From: Clostridia bacterium
GTDB lineage: Bacteria > Bacillota > Clostridia > Monoglobales > Monoglobaceae
Reading direction: 5' to 3'
Assembly (NCBI GenBank): GCA_017546145.1
Contig: JAFYXN010000010.1
Span: 50,202-114,201, forward strand
Length of the DNA: 64,000 nt
Shown: positions 51,262 to 60,908 of the stretch, in pieces
How the letters are laid out: each line of letters opens with the position of its first letter
Position numbering within the stretch: the stretch's first letter is position 1
Notes under the pieces: generated by a model
What the model saw: the letters and a program-made list of their open reading frames with translations, nothing else
Told to the model about the DNA's origin: nothing
The model's database searches: none
Program-made: the position numbers and the translations under genes

Positions 51262-53424
51262 TTAGTCAATTGTATAGGTTGCAAACCCTGAACTGTCCGA
51301 GTTGAAGACCCTGAATTCTTTTGGCGTCATGCCGGTGTGATTTTTAAATTTTTTGTAAAAGGTACTTTCATTATCATATCCGACCATTTCCATTACTTTT
51401 TTAATGGTATAGTTGGTGCTTGAAAGTAATCTTGCTGCCTCGTCCATTCTGATTTTATTAATATAGTCGGACACTGTCATACCTGTATTTTGCCTGAACA
51501 GTTTGCCAATGTATCCGGCTGACAGTTTCATCTCGTCGGCGATAGCCGCCACGCATAAAAACGAATTTTCATAGCTGTTGTCTATTATCATTTTCACAGC
51601 ATCAACTATTCGGTCGGCTTTTATCTTTGCGATGTCCTCTTTCTTGTCCTCATTCTTCCTTTGATTGCTTTGTATAACCTCTTCAAACGCCTCATTGAAT
51701 ATAACGATGATTTCCCTGCGTGAATCTGCCGCCAGTATTTTTTTTGACATATATCCTGCCCTCATCGGGTTTTCTGTGTTGCTGCCTTCAAACAGAGAAA
51801 GCATAAGCTTTGTAAGTGCCACAAGAAAGTTATTAAGCGAATTTTGAGAAATATGCGTAAGAAAATCTTCAAAGCCTATCAGGGCTTGTTCAATGTTGTA
51901 TTCATTGACAGCATTCATAATCCTTGACGCCTTATCCAAAGGATAAATAAATTCTTCGGCATTGGCAAGATTTTTTCTTATTGTTTCTTCACTTATTCTG
52001 ACATTACCATATACCACTCTGTAAGAAGCATTAACCTCAAGCCTTTTAAACACTTCACTCACATCAGTGTCGGGGGTGATACCCTCGGACTCGCAGACCA
52101 CAGCAACATCGTCTTCCTGACGAAGCCGGTCGCATACCTCAAAAACAGCATTGCCGTACTCGGCAATCACAACAAGGGTTGTTCCCCTCTCCATAACAAC
52201 TGTTTCACAGGTAAGCTCTTCAAATTCGGCTTTGACCTCCGCCAAACGCCCTGCTTTTATATAAATCAAAGCAAGCTTTTCTGCCTGTCCAAGTCTTTCA
52301 GACAAGGACAACGCTTTTTTAAATGTATATTTATCGTTCTCACCGTTCAGCAGCACTTCCTTAAACATAACCGCGCCATTCAGCCTTGAAAGCACACTCT
52401 CTGACTCGATTACCGAATTAAGATAGTCTATTTCATCGTCGCCACTGTTTTTAAATCCAAATACATTTTCTGCCTTTGCAGCTATTGTACGCAACGGATT
52501 GTATATCCTCTTTCCAACAAACAATACCATTATAATACCAACCAACCCAAAAAGCAATGTCATTACTATCGCCATACTGCCAAGCTTGTTAAGCCCGCTA
52601 AACATTACATCATACAACGTAAGCGACAAAAACAACCACTGTCCGTCACTTATACTGTTATAAACCGCAGCGTGAGTTTTGCCCTCTTCGTCTTTGTATT
52701 TAAAGCTGCCGCTCTCATCTTTAAGATTTTTCATTAAATCATCAGGAATTTTTTTATCATAAATACTATTTCTGCTGTGAGCAACAACACTTCCGTCAGG
52801 GTTCAGCACCATAAGCACCCTGCTGTCATTCCCCTCATTTTTAAGGTCATTTTCAAGCCAGTCGTTTTTTACATTTACAAGAACAAATCCGTCTGTTCCA
52901 AATGGACCGTACATAACATACGTAAGAACTGTTTCGTCATTGTAATAAGAGCCCGTCGGCAAAGTTCTCCAAACAGGTCCCGTAAGGGTTATTTCTTTAT
53001 TTTTTATGCTGGCAGCAAGCGGGTCGGTTGTATGAAGCTCGTCCCACGAATAATACATATCATCCACACCATTATATATTATTGTAGAATGTATAATTCC
53101 ATAGGATTCTGACATGCGTCTTAAATGCAAAAGTGCCTGAATTCTTTCAAACTGGTCCTTGTCATTTCCCTCGCTGTAAAGAAGAGTATTCAGCCTGTTA
53201 TCATTTATAACCATAGTCGTATACTTATTTACAATATCATCCATATACTGAATGTTTTTACTCAATTTTTCGACAACCTGCTGATTAAGGTTTTCAATCT
53301 CTTGCTGTGAAATATATCGGCTTGCAGAAAAGGCAAATGCTGCATAAACAATCAGCAATGTTTCAAAGCTGATTAACAGTATCAAAAGAATTCTTCTGTA
53401 TGTACCCGAACCAACTATTCGCAT
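51262..53424 (-). CDS. Membrane-bound AraC-family regulator with extracytoplasmic sensor
   Basis: A 720-residue one-component regulator. N-terminal membrane segment (RRILLILLISFETLLIVYAAF), an extracytoplasmic sensor domain (~45-285), a second segment (SMAIVMTLLFGLVGIIMVLF) with a HAMP-like start, a cytoplasmic linker, and a C-terminal AraC DNA-binding domain (~620-720; CVAAIADEMKLSAGYIGKLF and VMEMVGYDNESTFYKKFKNH, the two helix-turn-helix units). Such proteins sense extracellular glycans and activate the adjacent importer. It is in the same orientation as the ABC operon, separated by a terminator. Start at 53424 with GGGAGGGG upstream; an alternative start is 21 bp earlier. Confidence 0.9.
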   Translation of the reverse strand: MRIVGSGTYRRILLILLISFETLLIVYAAFAFSASRYISQQEIENLNQQVVEKLSKNIQYMDDIVNKYTTMVINDNRLNTLLYSEGNDKDQFERIQALLHLRRMSESYGIIHSTIIYNGVDDMYYSWDELHTTDPLAASIKNKEITLTGPVWRTLPTGSYYNDETVLTYVMYGPFGTDGFVLVNVKNDWLENDLKNEGNDSRVLMVLNPDGSVVAHSRNSIYDKKIPDDLMKNLKDESGSFKYKDEEGKTHAAVYNSISDGQWLFLSLTLYDVMFSGLNKLGSMAIVMTLLFGLVGIIMVLFVGKRIYNPLRTIAAKAENVFGFKNSGDDEIDYLNSVIESESVLSRLNGAVMFKEVLLNGENDKYTFKKALSLSERLGQAEKLALIYIKAGRLAEVKAEFEELTCETVVMERGTTLVVIAEYGNAVFEVCDRLRQEDDVAVVCESEGITPDTDVSEVFKRLEVNASYRVVYGNVRISEETIRKNLANAEEFIYPLDKASRIMNAVNEYNIEQALIGFEDFLTHISQNSLNNFLVALTKLMLSLFEGSNTENPMRAGYMSKKILAADSRREIIVIFNEAFEEVIQSNQRKNEDKKEDIAKIKADRIVDAVKMIIDNSYENSFLCVAAIADEMKLSAGYIGKLFRQNTGMTVSDYINKIRMDEAARLLSSTNYTIKKVMEMVGYDNESTFYKKFKNHTGMTPKEFRVFNSDSSGFATYTID

Positions 53425-53636
53425 TTTTTTGCCCCTCCCAATCACTTTTTTGTAAGATACATTTTATCAAAACATTCAAAATCCGTCAACTGTATAAATT
53501 TAAAATTCCTGTGAAAACAAACACAGCCGCAAAAGCTCATTCTTTCTTAATTCACAGTAAAAACGCGAATGAATAGTAGAAAAAAATTTTTTATTAAGTT
53601 ATAATTAAATCATAATTTGTAAACGGAGGTAATCTG

Positions 53637-55019
53637 ATGAACACAAAATCAAAAATCAAACTGGCATATATAGGCGGTGGCTCAAGAGGCTGGGCATGGA
53701 GCTTTATGTCAGACCTTGCAGCACAAAACGACTTATACGGAGATATATATCTTTACGACATAGATCATCAGGCTGCATTATATAATGAAAAAATAGGAAA
53801 TAACATTGAAGAAAGCAAGGACAAATGGACATACCACGCATCTCAAAACATTGGCGAGGCTCTTGGAGACGCAGATTTTGTTATTATTTCCATACTTCCG
53901 GGAACATTTGAAGAAATGGAGTCTGACGTACATCTTCCCGAAGAATACGGCATATACCAATCTGTGGGCGATACAACCGGTCCCGGCGGCGTTATAAGAG
54001 CGCTGCGAACTGTTCCTATGTACGAAGTAATAGCAAAAGCCATCAAGGAGTTCTGCCCCAACGCATGGGTAATAAACTACACAAACCCCATGACAATCTG
54101 TGTGGATACTCTCTACAGAGTGTTTCCTGAAATAAAAGCTTTTGGTTGCTGCCACGAGGTTTTTGGCACACAGGTTCTTCTTTCAAAAATGCTTGCTGTA
54201 ATGAAAGGCTTGGAAAAAATTGACCGGCACGATATAAAAGTAAATGTTGTTGGCGTAAACCACTTCACATGGATTACAGATGCATACTACAAAAATATAG
54301 ACCTGTTTCCCTTATACAAAGAATTTGCAGATACATACTATATTGATGGTATAAATGCTAAGCAGGGCGAAAAACATATTAACAACTCATTTACCTGTCT
54401 GCAGAGAGTTAAATTTGACCTATTCCGCCGCTTTGGGTATATTGCAGCAGCAGGCGACAGACATCTTGCCGAATTTTGCCCGGGCGATTGGTATCTTAAA
54501 AATCCTCAGCAGGTAACAGATTGGAAGTTTGGACTTACCTCTGTTTCGTGGCGAAAAAATGACCTCCTTGAACGCATTGCAAGAAGCAACCGCCTCTATA
54601 GCGGCGAAGAAAAGTTTGAACTCCACGAAACCGGCGAAGAAGGCATAAATCAAATACGTGCCATCATGGGCTGCGGCGACTTGGTAACAAACGTAAATAT
54701 AATAAACAAAGGGCAAATTCCAAATCTCCCTATTGGCGCTATAGTTGAAACCAATGCGCTCTTTACTTCAAGTACGGTTACTCCCACAATGGCAGGTCCT
54801 GTTCCCAAGGAAATCCACTCTCTTGTAAGCCGGGTTTGTGCTAATCAGCAGATTATCACCGAAGCTGCATTAAGCCGCGACCTTAACCTTGCATTTACTG
54901 CATTTTTAAATGACCCGCTTATGAAGCTTTCAACAGGCAAGGCAAAAGAACTCTATATTCGTATGCTAAACAACACCTCTAAATATCTTACCGAATACGA
55001 TTTAAACAGCATCCGATAA
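53637..55019 (+). CDS. GH4-family glycosidase (NAD- and metal-dependent)
   Basis: A 460-residue GH4 enzyme, which oxidises the sugar C3 with NAD and eliminates the aglycone using Mn2+. Seen: the NAD-binding AYIGGGSRGWAWSFMSDLA, INYTNPM (N-NP pattern), the metal ligands in GCCHEVFG (Cys) and VGVNHFTW (His), and DRHLAEFCPG. GH4 covers alpha-glucosidases, alpha-galactosidases and alpha-galacturonidases; I cannot choose. A TATAAT at 53600-53605 and GGAGG precede it. It is divergent from the AraC regulator and probably co-regulated with the operon. Confidence 0.9.
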   Translation: MNTKSKIKLAYIGGGSRGWAWSFMSDLAAQNDLYGDIYLYDIDHQAALYNEKIGNNIEESKDKWTYHASQNIGEALGDADFVIISILPGTFEEMESDVHLPEEYGIYQSVGDTTGPGGVIRALRTVPMYEVIAKAIKEFCPNAWVINYTNPMTICVDTLYRVFPEIKAFGCCHEVFGTQVLLSKMLAVMKGLEKIDRHDIKVNVVGVNHFTWITDAYYKNIDLFPLYKEFADTYYIDGINAKQGEKHINNSFTCLQRVKFDLFRRFGYIAAAGDRHLAEFCPGDWYLKNPQQVTDWKFGLTSVSWRKNDLLERIARSNRLYSGEEKFELHETGEEGINQIRAIMGCGDLVTNVNIINKGQIPNLPIGAIVETNALFTSSTVTPTMAGPVPKEIHSLVSRVCANQQIITEAALSRDLNLAFTAFLNDPLMKLSTGKAKELYIRMLNNTSKYLTEYDLNSIR

Positions 55020-55108
55020 AAGTTAAGACATTAAAATATAAAAAGCAAGTCGAAAGGGTGTCCTTAATAAAACAGTAACAATGTTTTCGTTGAAACGGCA
55101 TAGGTTTT

Positions 55109-57008
<1,900 letters not shown>

Positions 57009-57476
57009 TCCTATCCAATCCTTTCCTTGATTTTTGATAAAACTTTTTAATAGCAAGCACAGCAAATGAGTACCCATTTGCGAAAAATGAAATTTTTAAT
57101 ACTTGCTATTTTGAGAAAACAGCAAGCATAGCGAGTGTAGCCACACTCACAAAATTTCATTTTTATTTTTGGGAATTTCCCAAGCCCTTTTTGATATAAA
57201 TTCGTTTACACATAATAAACGAATTTGATTGTAAAATTACAACCTTTGAGAGAATAATTTTTGTTCTCATATAAGTAACACTTAAAAACTAAAAATAGCA
57301 ACTTTTATGAAAAACCTATATTATTTTTTCTTTCATATAGGTAACATTCAAAATTGAATTTTTACACACATAAAAACAAAAATTTCTCCTCTCATTTATG
57401 ACACAATCAAAGAAAGAAAAATATGCAGAAATGAAAAAATATTTATTGTAATTTTCGACATATTTCTATTAAAATC
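57009..57476. repeat. AT-rich region with several small repeats
   Basis: No gene seen. Two AGCAAGCA(C/T)AGC copies (57053-57064 and 57121-57132) are each followed by a small stem-loop (CAAATG/CATTTG; GAGTG/CACTC). A perfect 10-bp inverted repeat AAATTCGTTT/AAACGAATTT lies at 57198-57226. CATATA(A/G)GTAACA is repeated directly (about 57268 and 57334), the second copy inside ACCTATAT/ATATAGGT. Such arrangement suggests recombinase or regulator binding sites. Confidence 0.55.
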
Positions 57477-57505
57477 TTGAAAACACATCCTCTATGTGAT
57501 ATAAT
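57477..57505 (+). promoter_or_regulatory. Promoter of the structured RNA
   Basis: TTGAAA (57477-57482) and TATAAT (57500-57505) with a 17-bp spacer. Predicted start is about 57512, at the beginning of the 5' arm of the long hairpin. Confidence 0.88.
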
Positions 57506-57509
57506 CACA

Positions 57510-57668
57510 GTTGCGACACAATCGAATAGATTTTTACCGTTGTGGGAAAATACTTTGGCAAAAGGTGTTTTCTCTATTTACTCATACCATAACGGTGGAG
57601 ATTGTGTCGCAACAATGAGGGATTACACTTTTTCGGTGCGTTCTCTTGTTGTGAGGGCGCACTTTTTT
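57510..57668 (+). ncRNA. Structured RNA or attenuator with its own terminator
   Basis: A ~157-nt predicted transcript. A 14-bp perfect helix GTTGCGACACAATC (57510-57523) / GATTGTGTCGCAAC (57600-57613) encloses a second helix ACCGTTGTGG/CCATAACGGT (57537-57546 / 57587-57596, one wobble) and an A-rich internal loop. A terminator follows: arms 57636-57645 and 57653-57662 (GU pairs included), then TTTTTT (57663-57668). CAACAATGAG (57610-57619) can also pair with CTCTTGTTG (57643-57651), opening both the long hairpin foot and the terminator. Two roles fit: a small RNA, or a leader controlling the two downstream genes. Confidence 0.75.
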
Positions 57669-57697
57669 GTAGCAAATATAATCTCCCATAATAAACT

Positions 57698-57725
57698 TTG
57701 TAAATTTCGCGAAAATTACAAAGAC
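57698..57725 (+). repeat. Hairpin between the terminator and the small membrane gene
   Basis: CTTTGTAA...TTACAAAG around a CG-rich centre. It could be a second regulatory hairpin upstream of the 39-residue gene. Confidence 0.4.
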
Positions 57726-57774
57726 TATTTTGAGAACAGAAATGTTCAATAAAAAAAACAAGAGGTGTTTATAA

Positions 57775-57894
57775 ATGAGCAGAAAAAAAGAACGAGGTTG
57801 TTTAGGATTGTTATTAGATTTAATCCTTACTGTATGTACGGGTGGATTATGGCTTATATGGATACTAATAAAGTATTTAAGAAATAATAGTTAA
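57775..57894 (+). CDS. Small membrane protein, 39 residues
   Basis: Begins MSRKKERGCLGLLLDLIL and has one hydrophobic span (TVCTGGLWLIWILIKYL) with a positive N-terminus, so probably a single-pass or membrane-tethered peptide. AGAGGTG lies 8 nt upstream of the ATG. The GGLWLIW pattern is common in short uncharacterised membrane proteins of phage and mobile elements. It is 35 bp upstream of the EcsC-like gene and likely shares its transcript. No function is known. Confidence 0.65.
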   Translation: MSRKKERGCLGLLLDLILTVCTGGLWLIWILIKYLRNNS

Positions 57895-57929
57895 AAAACT
57901 TATAATACTTAAAGAAAGGATTGATATGT

Positions 57930-58871
57930 TTGAAATTTGATAAAGATAAACTGAGTGAAAAATTGGGTCAATTAACAAGTGCTACAGGCAAAATTGCCAC
58001 AAATATTTCTGACAAAACAAAAGATATAATTACCAAATCAAAAGATACTGTTGTGACAACAATGGATGTAAATGGTGACGGAACAGTTGACATCGAAGAT
58101 ATAATTATTTTAGGATTAAAAACTCCCGGAATAAGTATAAGTAGAAGTCAATTTCTTTCAAAAGAATTGATGAAGAATTATTCAAAAGAAACGATTGAAA
58201 AAGCAATAGCGACAACGCCTGCCAAAGCAGACATTCCTATTGAGGAAATAAATTTAATTGCAGATAATGTTATACAATTTGAGAGAACTTGTGTAACAGG
58301 AATTTCAGCCGCACTCGGAACACCCGGAGGTGCTGCAATGGCTGCTACAATCCCCGCAGATATTATTCAATATTATGGGTATATGTTGAGAACAGCACAA
58401 AAACTGATGTATTTATATGGTTTTCCTGAAATAGATACAAACGCAGAAGGCGAAAAATTTGACTCTGAAACATTAAACATTCTTATCGTTTGCTTGGGAG
58501 TTATGTATGGTGTGGCTGGTGCAAATAATGCTATAAAAGCAATGGCAAAAGCACTTGCTTGTGGAGTTGAGAAAAAACTTATAAATGCGGCACTTACAAA
58601 AGGAACAATTTACCCGATTGTAAAAAGTGTAGCAAAATGGTTTGGAGTTAGAATGACAAAAGAAGTATTTGCTGGTTTCTTCAAAAAGGCAATTCCAGTT
58701 GTGGGTGGAGTTGTAGGTGGTGGAATTACATATGTTTCTTTCAAACCATGTTGCGATAAACTTAAATCATCACTACAAGATACATTATTGAGTAATCCAA
58801 ATCATCAAGAAGTAGCTGAAGAAAATATCATTATCGAAGCTGATTATAGCGATATAATTGACAATGAATAG
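57930..58871 (+). CDS. EcsC-family-like protein with EF-hand motif
   Basis: A 313-residue protein. A short amphipathic N-terminus is followed by an EF-hand/dockerin-like Ca2+ loop DVNGDGTVDIEDI (~48-60), then an alpha-helical region with the EcsC-like IPADIIQYYGYMLRTAQKL, LYGFPEI and a hydrophobic C-terminal segment VVGGVVGGGITYVSF. EcsC proteins are poorly understood; the family is named from the B. subtilis Ecs locus. The TTG at 57930 (AAAGGA 9 nt upstream) is chosen; a TTG 9 bp earlier lies too close to that site. Cargo gene of the element. Confidence 0.6.
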   Translation: MKFDKDKLSEKLGQLTSATGKIATNISDKTKDIITKSKDTVVTTMDVNGDGTVDIEDIIILGLKTPGISISRSQFLSKELMKNYSKETIEKAIATTPAKADIPIEEINLIADNVIQFERTCVTGISAALGTPGGAAMAATIPADIIQYYGYMLRTAQKLMYLYGFPEIDTNAEGEKFDSETLNILIVCLGVMYGVAGANNAIKAMAKALACGVEKKLINAALTKGTIYPIVKSVAKWFGVRMTKEVFAGFFKKAIPVVGGVVGGGITYVSFKPCCDKLKSSLQDTLLSNPNHQEVAEENIIIEADYSDIIDNE

Positions 58872-58879
58872 CAAAAAAG

Positions 58880-58941
58880 GAACAGGCAAGTCAAGGGTAA
58901 ATACACGAGCTACGCTCGCCCTTGACAAACCTGTTCTTTTT
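58880..58941 (+). terminator. Strong cruciform-like terminator after the EcsC-like gene
   Basis: GAACAGG (58880-58886) and GTCAAGGG (58890-58897) pair with CCCTTGAC (58919-58926) and CCTGTTC (58930-58936), with a CGAG/CTCG hairpin in the loop, then TTTTT. Confidence 0.88.
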
Positions 58942-58958
58942 CGCAATATGTCAGTTAA

Positions 58959-58997
58959 GGGGATTTAAGCCGAAAAACGGACTTAAATCCCCTTTTT
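58959..58997 (+). terminator. Second tandem terminator
   Basis: Perfect 11-bp arms GGGGATTTAAG (58959-58969) and CTTAAATCCCC (58982-58992) followed by TTTTTC. Confidence 0.85.
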
Positions 58998-59226
58998 CAA
59001 AAAAGTGCTTATTTTTAGATTTTTGCGTAACGATAGAAGCCGTTTTTGAGGTTTTGAATATAAAACCATTACCTTGTCAGTTTTGAGGTTTGAAAACCGC
59101 ATAAAATGGGCATTTTTCAACCTCTATTGCGTGACATTTTACCTCATAAATGAGAAAAAGCACACCACATCGTAAAATGTGATATGCTTAACTCTCTGCA
59201 ACCCTTTGACAGACCGTCAATACCTA
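58998..59226. other. Noncoding right end of the element
   Basis: No gene seen. A TTTGAGGTTT motif is repeated (near 59054 and 59083), and a TGACATTTTAC / GTAAAATGTGA inverted repeat (about 59132-59182) sits 45 bp inside the right terminal repeat. These may be recombinase-binding sites. Confidence 0.45.
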
Positions 59227-59315
59227 TACTGTTTTATTAAGGACTGTCAAAAGACTTGCTTTTTTTGCAGAGAAGCCAAATAAACTAGATACCTTTATCT
59301 TTTTATAAAACGTTT

Positions 59316-60341
59316 TTATATCAACCCCATACACCAAACAACAACCAGCGCCGTTAATGTTACCAATGTATCAATAGTAATTCCATAGAACATAGGTTTA
59401 AGTCCAGCTTTTTTAAAATCGTTAATACTCGTACCCAAACCTATTGCCGCTAAAGCAGTAACCATCAAAAACTTGCTCGTACCCTTTATGATTCCGGACG
59501 CTGCTACGGGAATACAGCCTACGCTATTCAAGATAGCCAACAACAGAAAACCGCCAATGAACCAAGGAATAATTTTCACAAGGTTTACTTTCTGACCGTT
59601 GTTTGCTGCTTTCAACTCTTTCTGCTTTATGCGAGTGCTTATGTACGCAAAAGCCAAGACAGTAGGAATGATTGCAATAGTTCTTGTAAGCTTGACCATT
59701 GTGGCGAAGTCACCTGCAATCTCGGAGAAAGCATATCCGGAAGCAACAACACTTGCAGTATCATTCACCGACGTTCCCGCCCATATACCATAGGCGATGT
59801 CAGACAAGCCTAATGCTTTGCCCATAAGAGGATACAGTGCAATCATCACCATATCAAAGAGAAAGGTTGCGGACATTGCAAAAGCAATATCTTTGTCATC
59901 AGCATCAATTACGGGAGCAATGGCAGCTACGGCTGAACCACCGCAAATACCTGTTCCTGCAGAAATAAGGTTGCCGAGCTTCCAATTCAAGCCAAAAAGC
60001 TTGCGGATAAAATAACCTCCGCCAAAGCACATAGCAAACGTAAATATCATTACAAAAAAGGTCATCTTTCCCACAGACATAATCGTATTGATAGACAAAG
60101 ATGCGCCTAAAAGGATAATTGCAACTTTTAAGATTTTTTTAGATGCAAATTTGAGTGCAGGCTTTATCCACGTTGGATGAAAAAAGCTGTTAATGATTGT
60201 GCCCATAAACAAAGCAATGATGGATGCACCCAGTAACTCTCCGGGAATTAGTTTCTCTACAAAAACTGACAGTGCGGCTACCGCAAAGCATATAGCAATG
60301 CCTACCATGAACATACCGCGTTTTTTGGCTTTTGATTCCAT
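59316..60341 (-). CDS. YeiH/UPF0324 family membrane exporter
   Basis: A 341-residue polytopic membrane protein of the YeiH family (putative sulfate or sulfur-compound exporter). Seen: ELLGASIIALFMGTIINSFF, FGGGYFIRKLFGLNWKLGNLI and GTGICGGSAVAAIAPVI, the last a repeated family signature, with 9-11 hydrophobic segments. The ATG at 60341 is supported by AGGAG. LysR regulators are normally divergent from this gene; here the LysR gene is broken (60456 onwards), so control may be lost. Promoter at 60381-60409. Confidence 0.92.
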   Translation of the reverse strand: MESKAKKRGMFMVGIAICFAVAALSVFVEKLIPGELLGASIIALFMGTIINSFFHPTWIKPALKFASKKILKVAIILLGASLSINTIMSVGKMTFFVMIFTFAMCFGGGYFIRKLFGLNWKLGNLISAGTGICGGSAVAAIAPVIDADDKDIAFAMSATFLFDMVMIALYPLMGKALGLSDIAYGIWAGTSVNDTASVVASGYAFSEIAGDFATMVKLTRTIAIIPTVLAFAYISTRIKQKELKAANNGQKVNLVKIIPWFIGGFLLLAILNSVGCIPVAASGIIKGTSKFLMVTALAAIGLGTSINDFKKAGLKPMFYGITIDTLVTLTALVVVWCMGLI

Positions 60342-60380
60342 AATTAAGCTCCTTAAATTTTCTTTATTTTGCATTTTTTA

Positions 60381-60409
60381 ATTTTACCAAAAATTCATGA
60401 TAAAGTCAA
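60381..60409 (-). promoter_or_regulatory. Promoter of the YeiH gene
   Basis: Minus-strand TTGACT (60404-60409) and TAAAAT (60381-60386), spacer 17 bp, in the divergent YeiH/LysR gap. Confidence 0.75.
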
Positions 60410-60455
60410 ATTATCATTTATTATATACCGATAACATATAATTATAAGGTGTGAT

Positions 60456-60587
60456 ATGTTAGATTACAGAATATATACTTTTATAACCTTGTATGATGAA
60501 ATGAATTACCGAAAGACTGCCAAAAAACTGAATATGACACAATCGGCTGTAACTCAGCATATACACTACTGCCATTGCCGTACATAA
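60456..60587 (+). pseudogene. Truncated LysR-family regulator (N-terminal fragment)
   Basis: A 43-codon open frame encodes the LysR helix-turn-helix: MLDYRIYTFITLYDEMNYRK and TAKKLNMTQSAVTQHIHY, then diverges (CHCRT) and stops. A normal LysR protein is ~290 residues. It is divergent from the YeiH gene, the usual arrangement for its regulator. An IS110 element begins about 15-30 bp downstream. A possible C-terminal remnant lies past the IS (62244-62360). Confidence 0.8.
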
Positions 60588-60616
60588 TACTTTTTTCTTC
60601 ATAAAATTCCATCTGG

Positions 60617-60823
60617 TATAATGTAAATGACTCATCTAACAGTCATTACAAATATACCTTTCTCCTTTCTATCAACCTTTTTAAGTCCGTGGTTGATTAC
60701 GGTTTTGTATATTGATATTATATAAATAAGTGATGTGGATTTGTATTTCATCTTGTAGCTTTGACTACTTTTAGAAGAATCTCACCACACCTTGTTTCTG
60801 ATTAATGATTAGTTAGATGAGTC
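60617..60823 (+). ncRNA. Candidate IS110 bridge RNA
   Basis: IS110 elements express a bridge RNA from the 5' noncoding end that guides target and donor recognition. Here TATAAT (60617-60622) has no good -35, fitting a promoter completed only when the ends join. A local hairpin GTAAATGACT/AGTCATTAC (60623-60649), hairpins at 60671-60697 (ATCAACC/GGTTGAT) and 60755-60768 (GTAG/CTAC), and a long-range 12-bp pair GACTCATCTAAC (60629-60640) / GTTAGATGAGTC (60812-60823) are present. The local and long-range pairs compete. Loop assignments are not made. Confidence 0.6.
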
Positions 60824-60908
60824 TTTAAATTCGTATCTCGTACCAGATTTTATGAAGCAAGTGCTGTGGATAACACATTACATATTTTTACAAAAGGAAT
60901 GTATTACC

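Noticed and set aside
57636..57662. Group II intron 5' end (GTGCG)
   Set aside because: The motif is one arm of a terminator and no intron domains or reverse transcriptase follow.
57477..57752. Protein-coding frame of 91 residues over the structured RNA
   Set aside because: It has no ribosome binding site, and it spans the promoter, the long hairpin and the terminator, which explain the sequence better.
60852..60908. Upstream extension of the IS110 transposase
   Set aside because: The extra residues precede the conserved IGIDIGK-type start and a good ribosome site supports the ATG at 60909.
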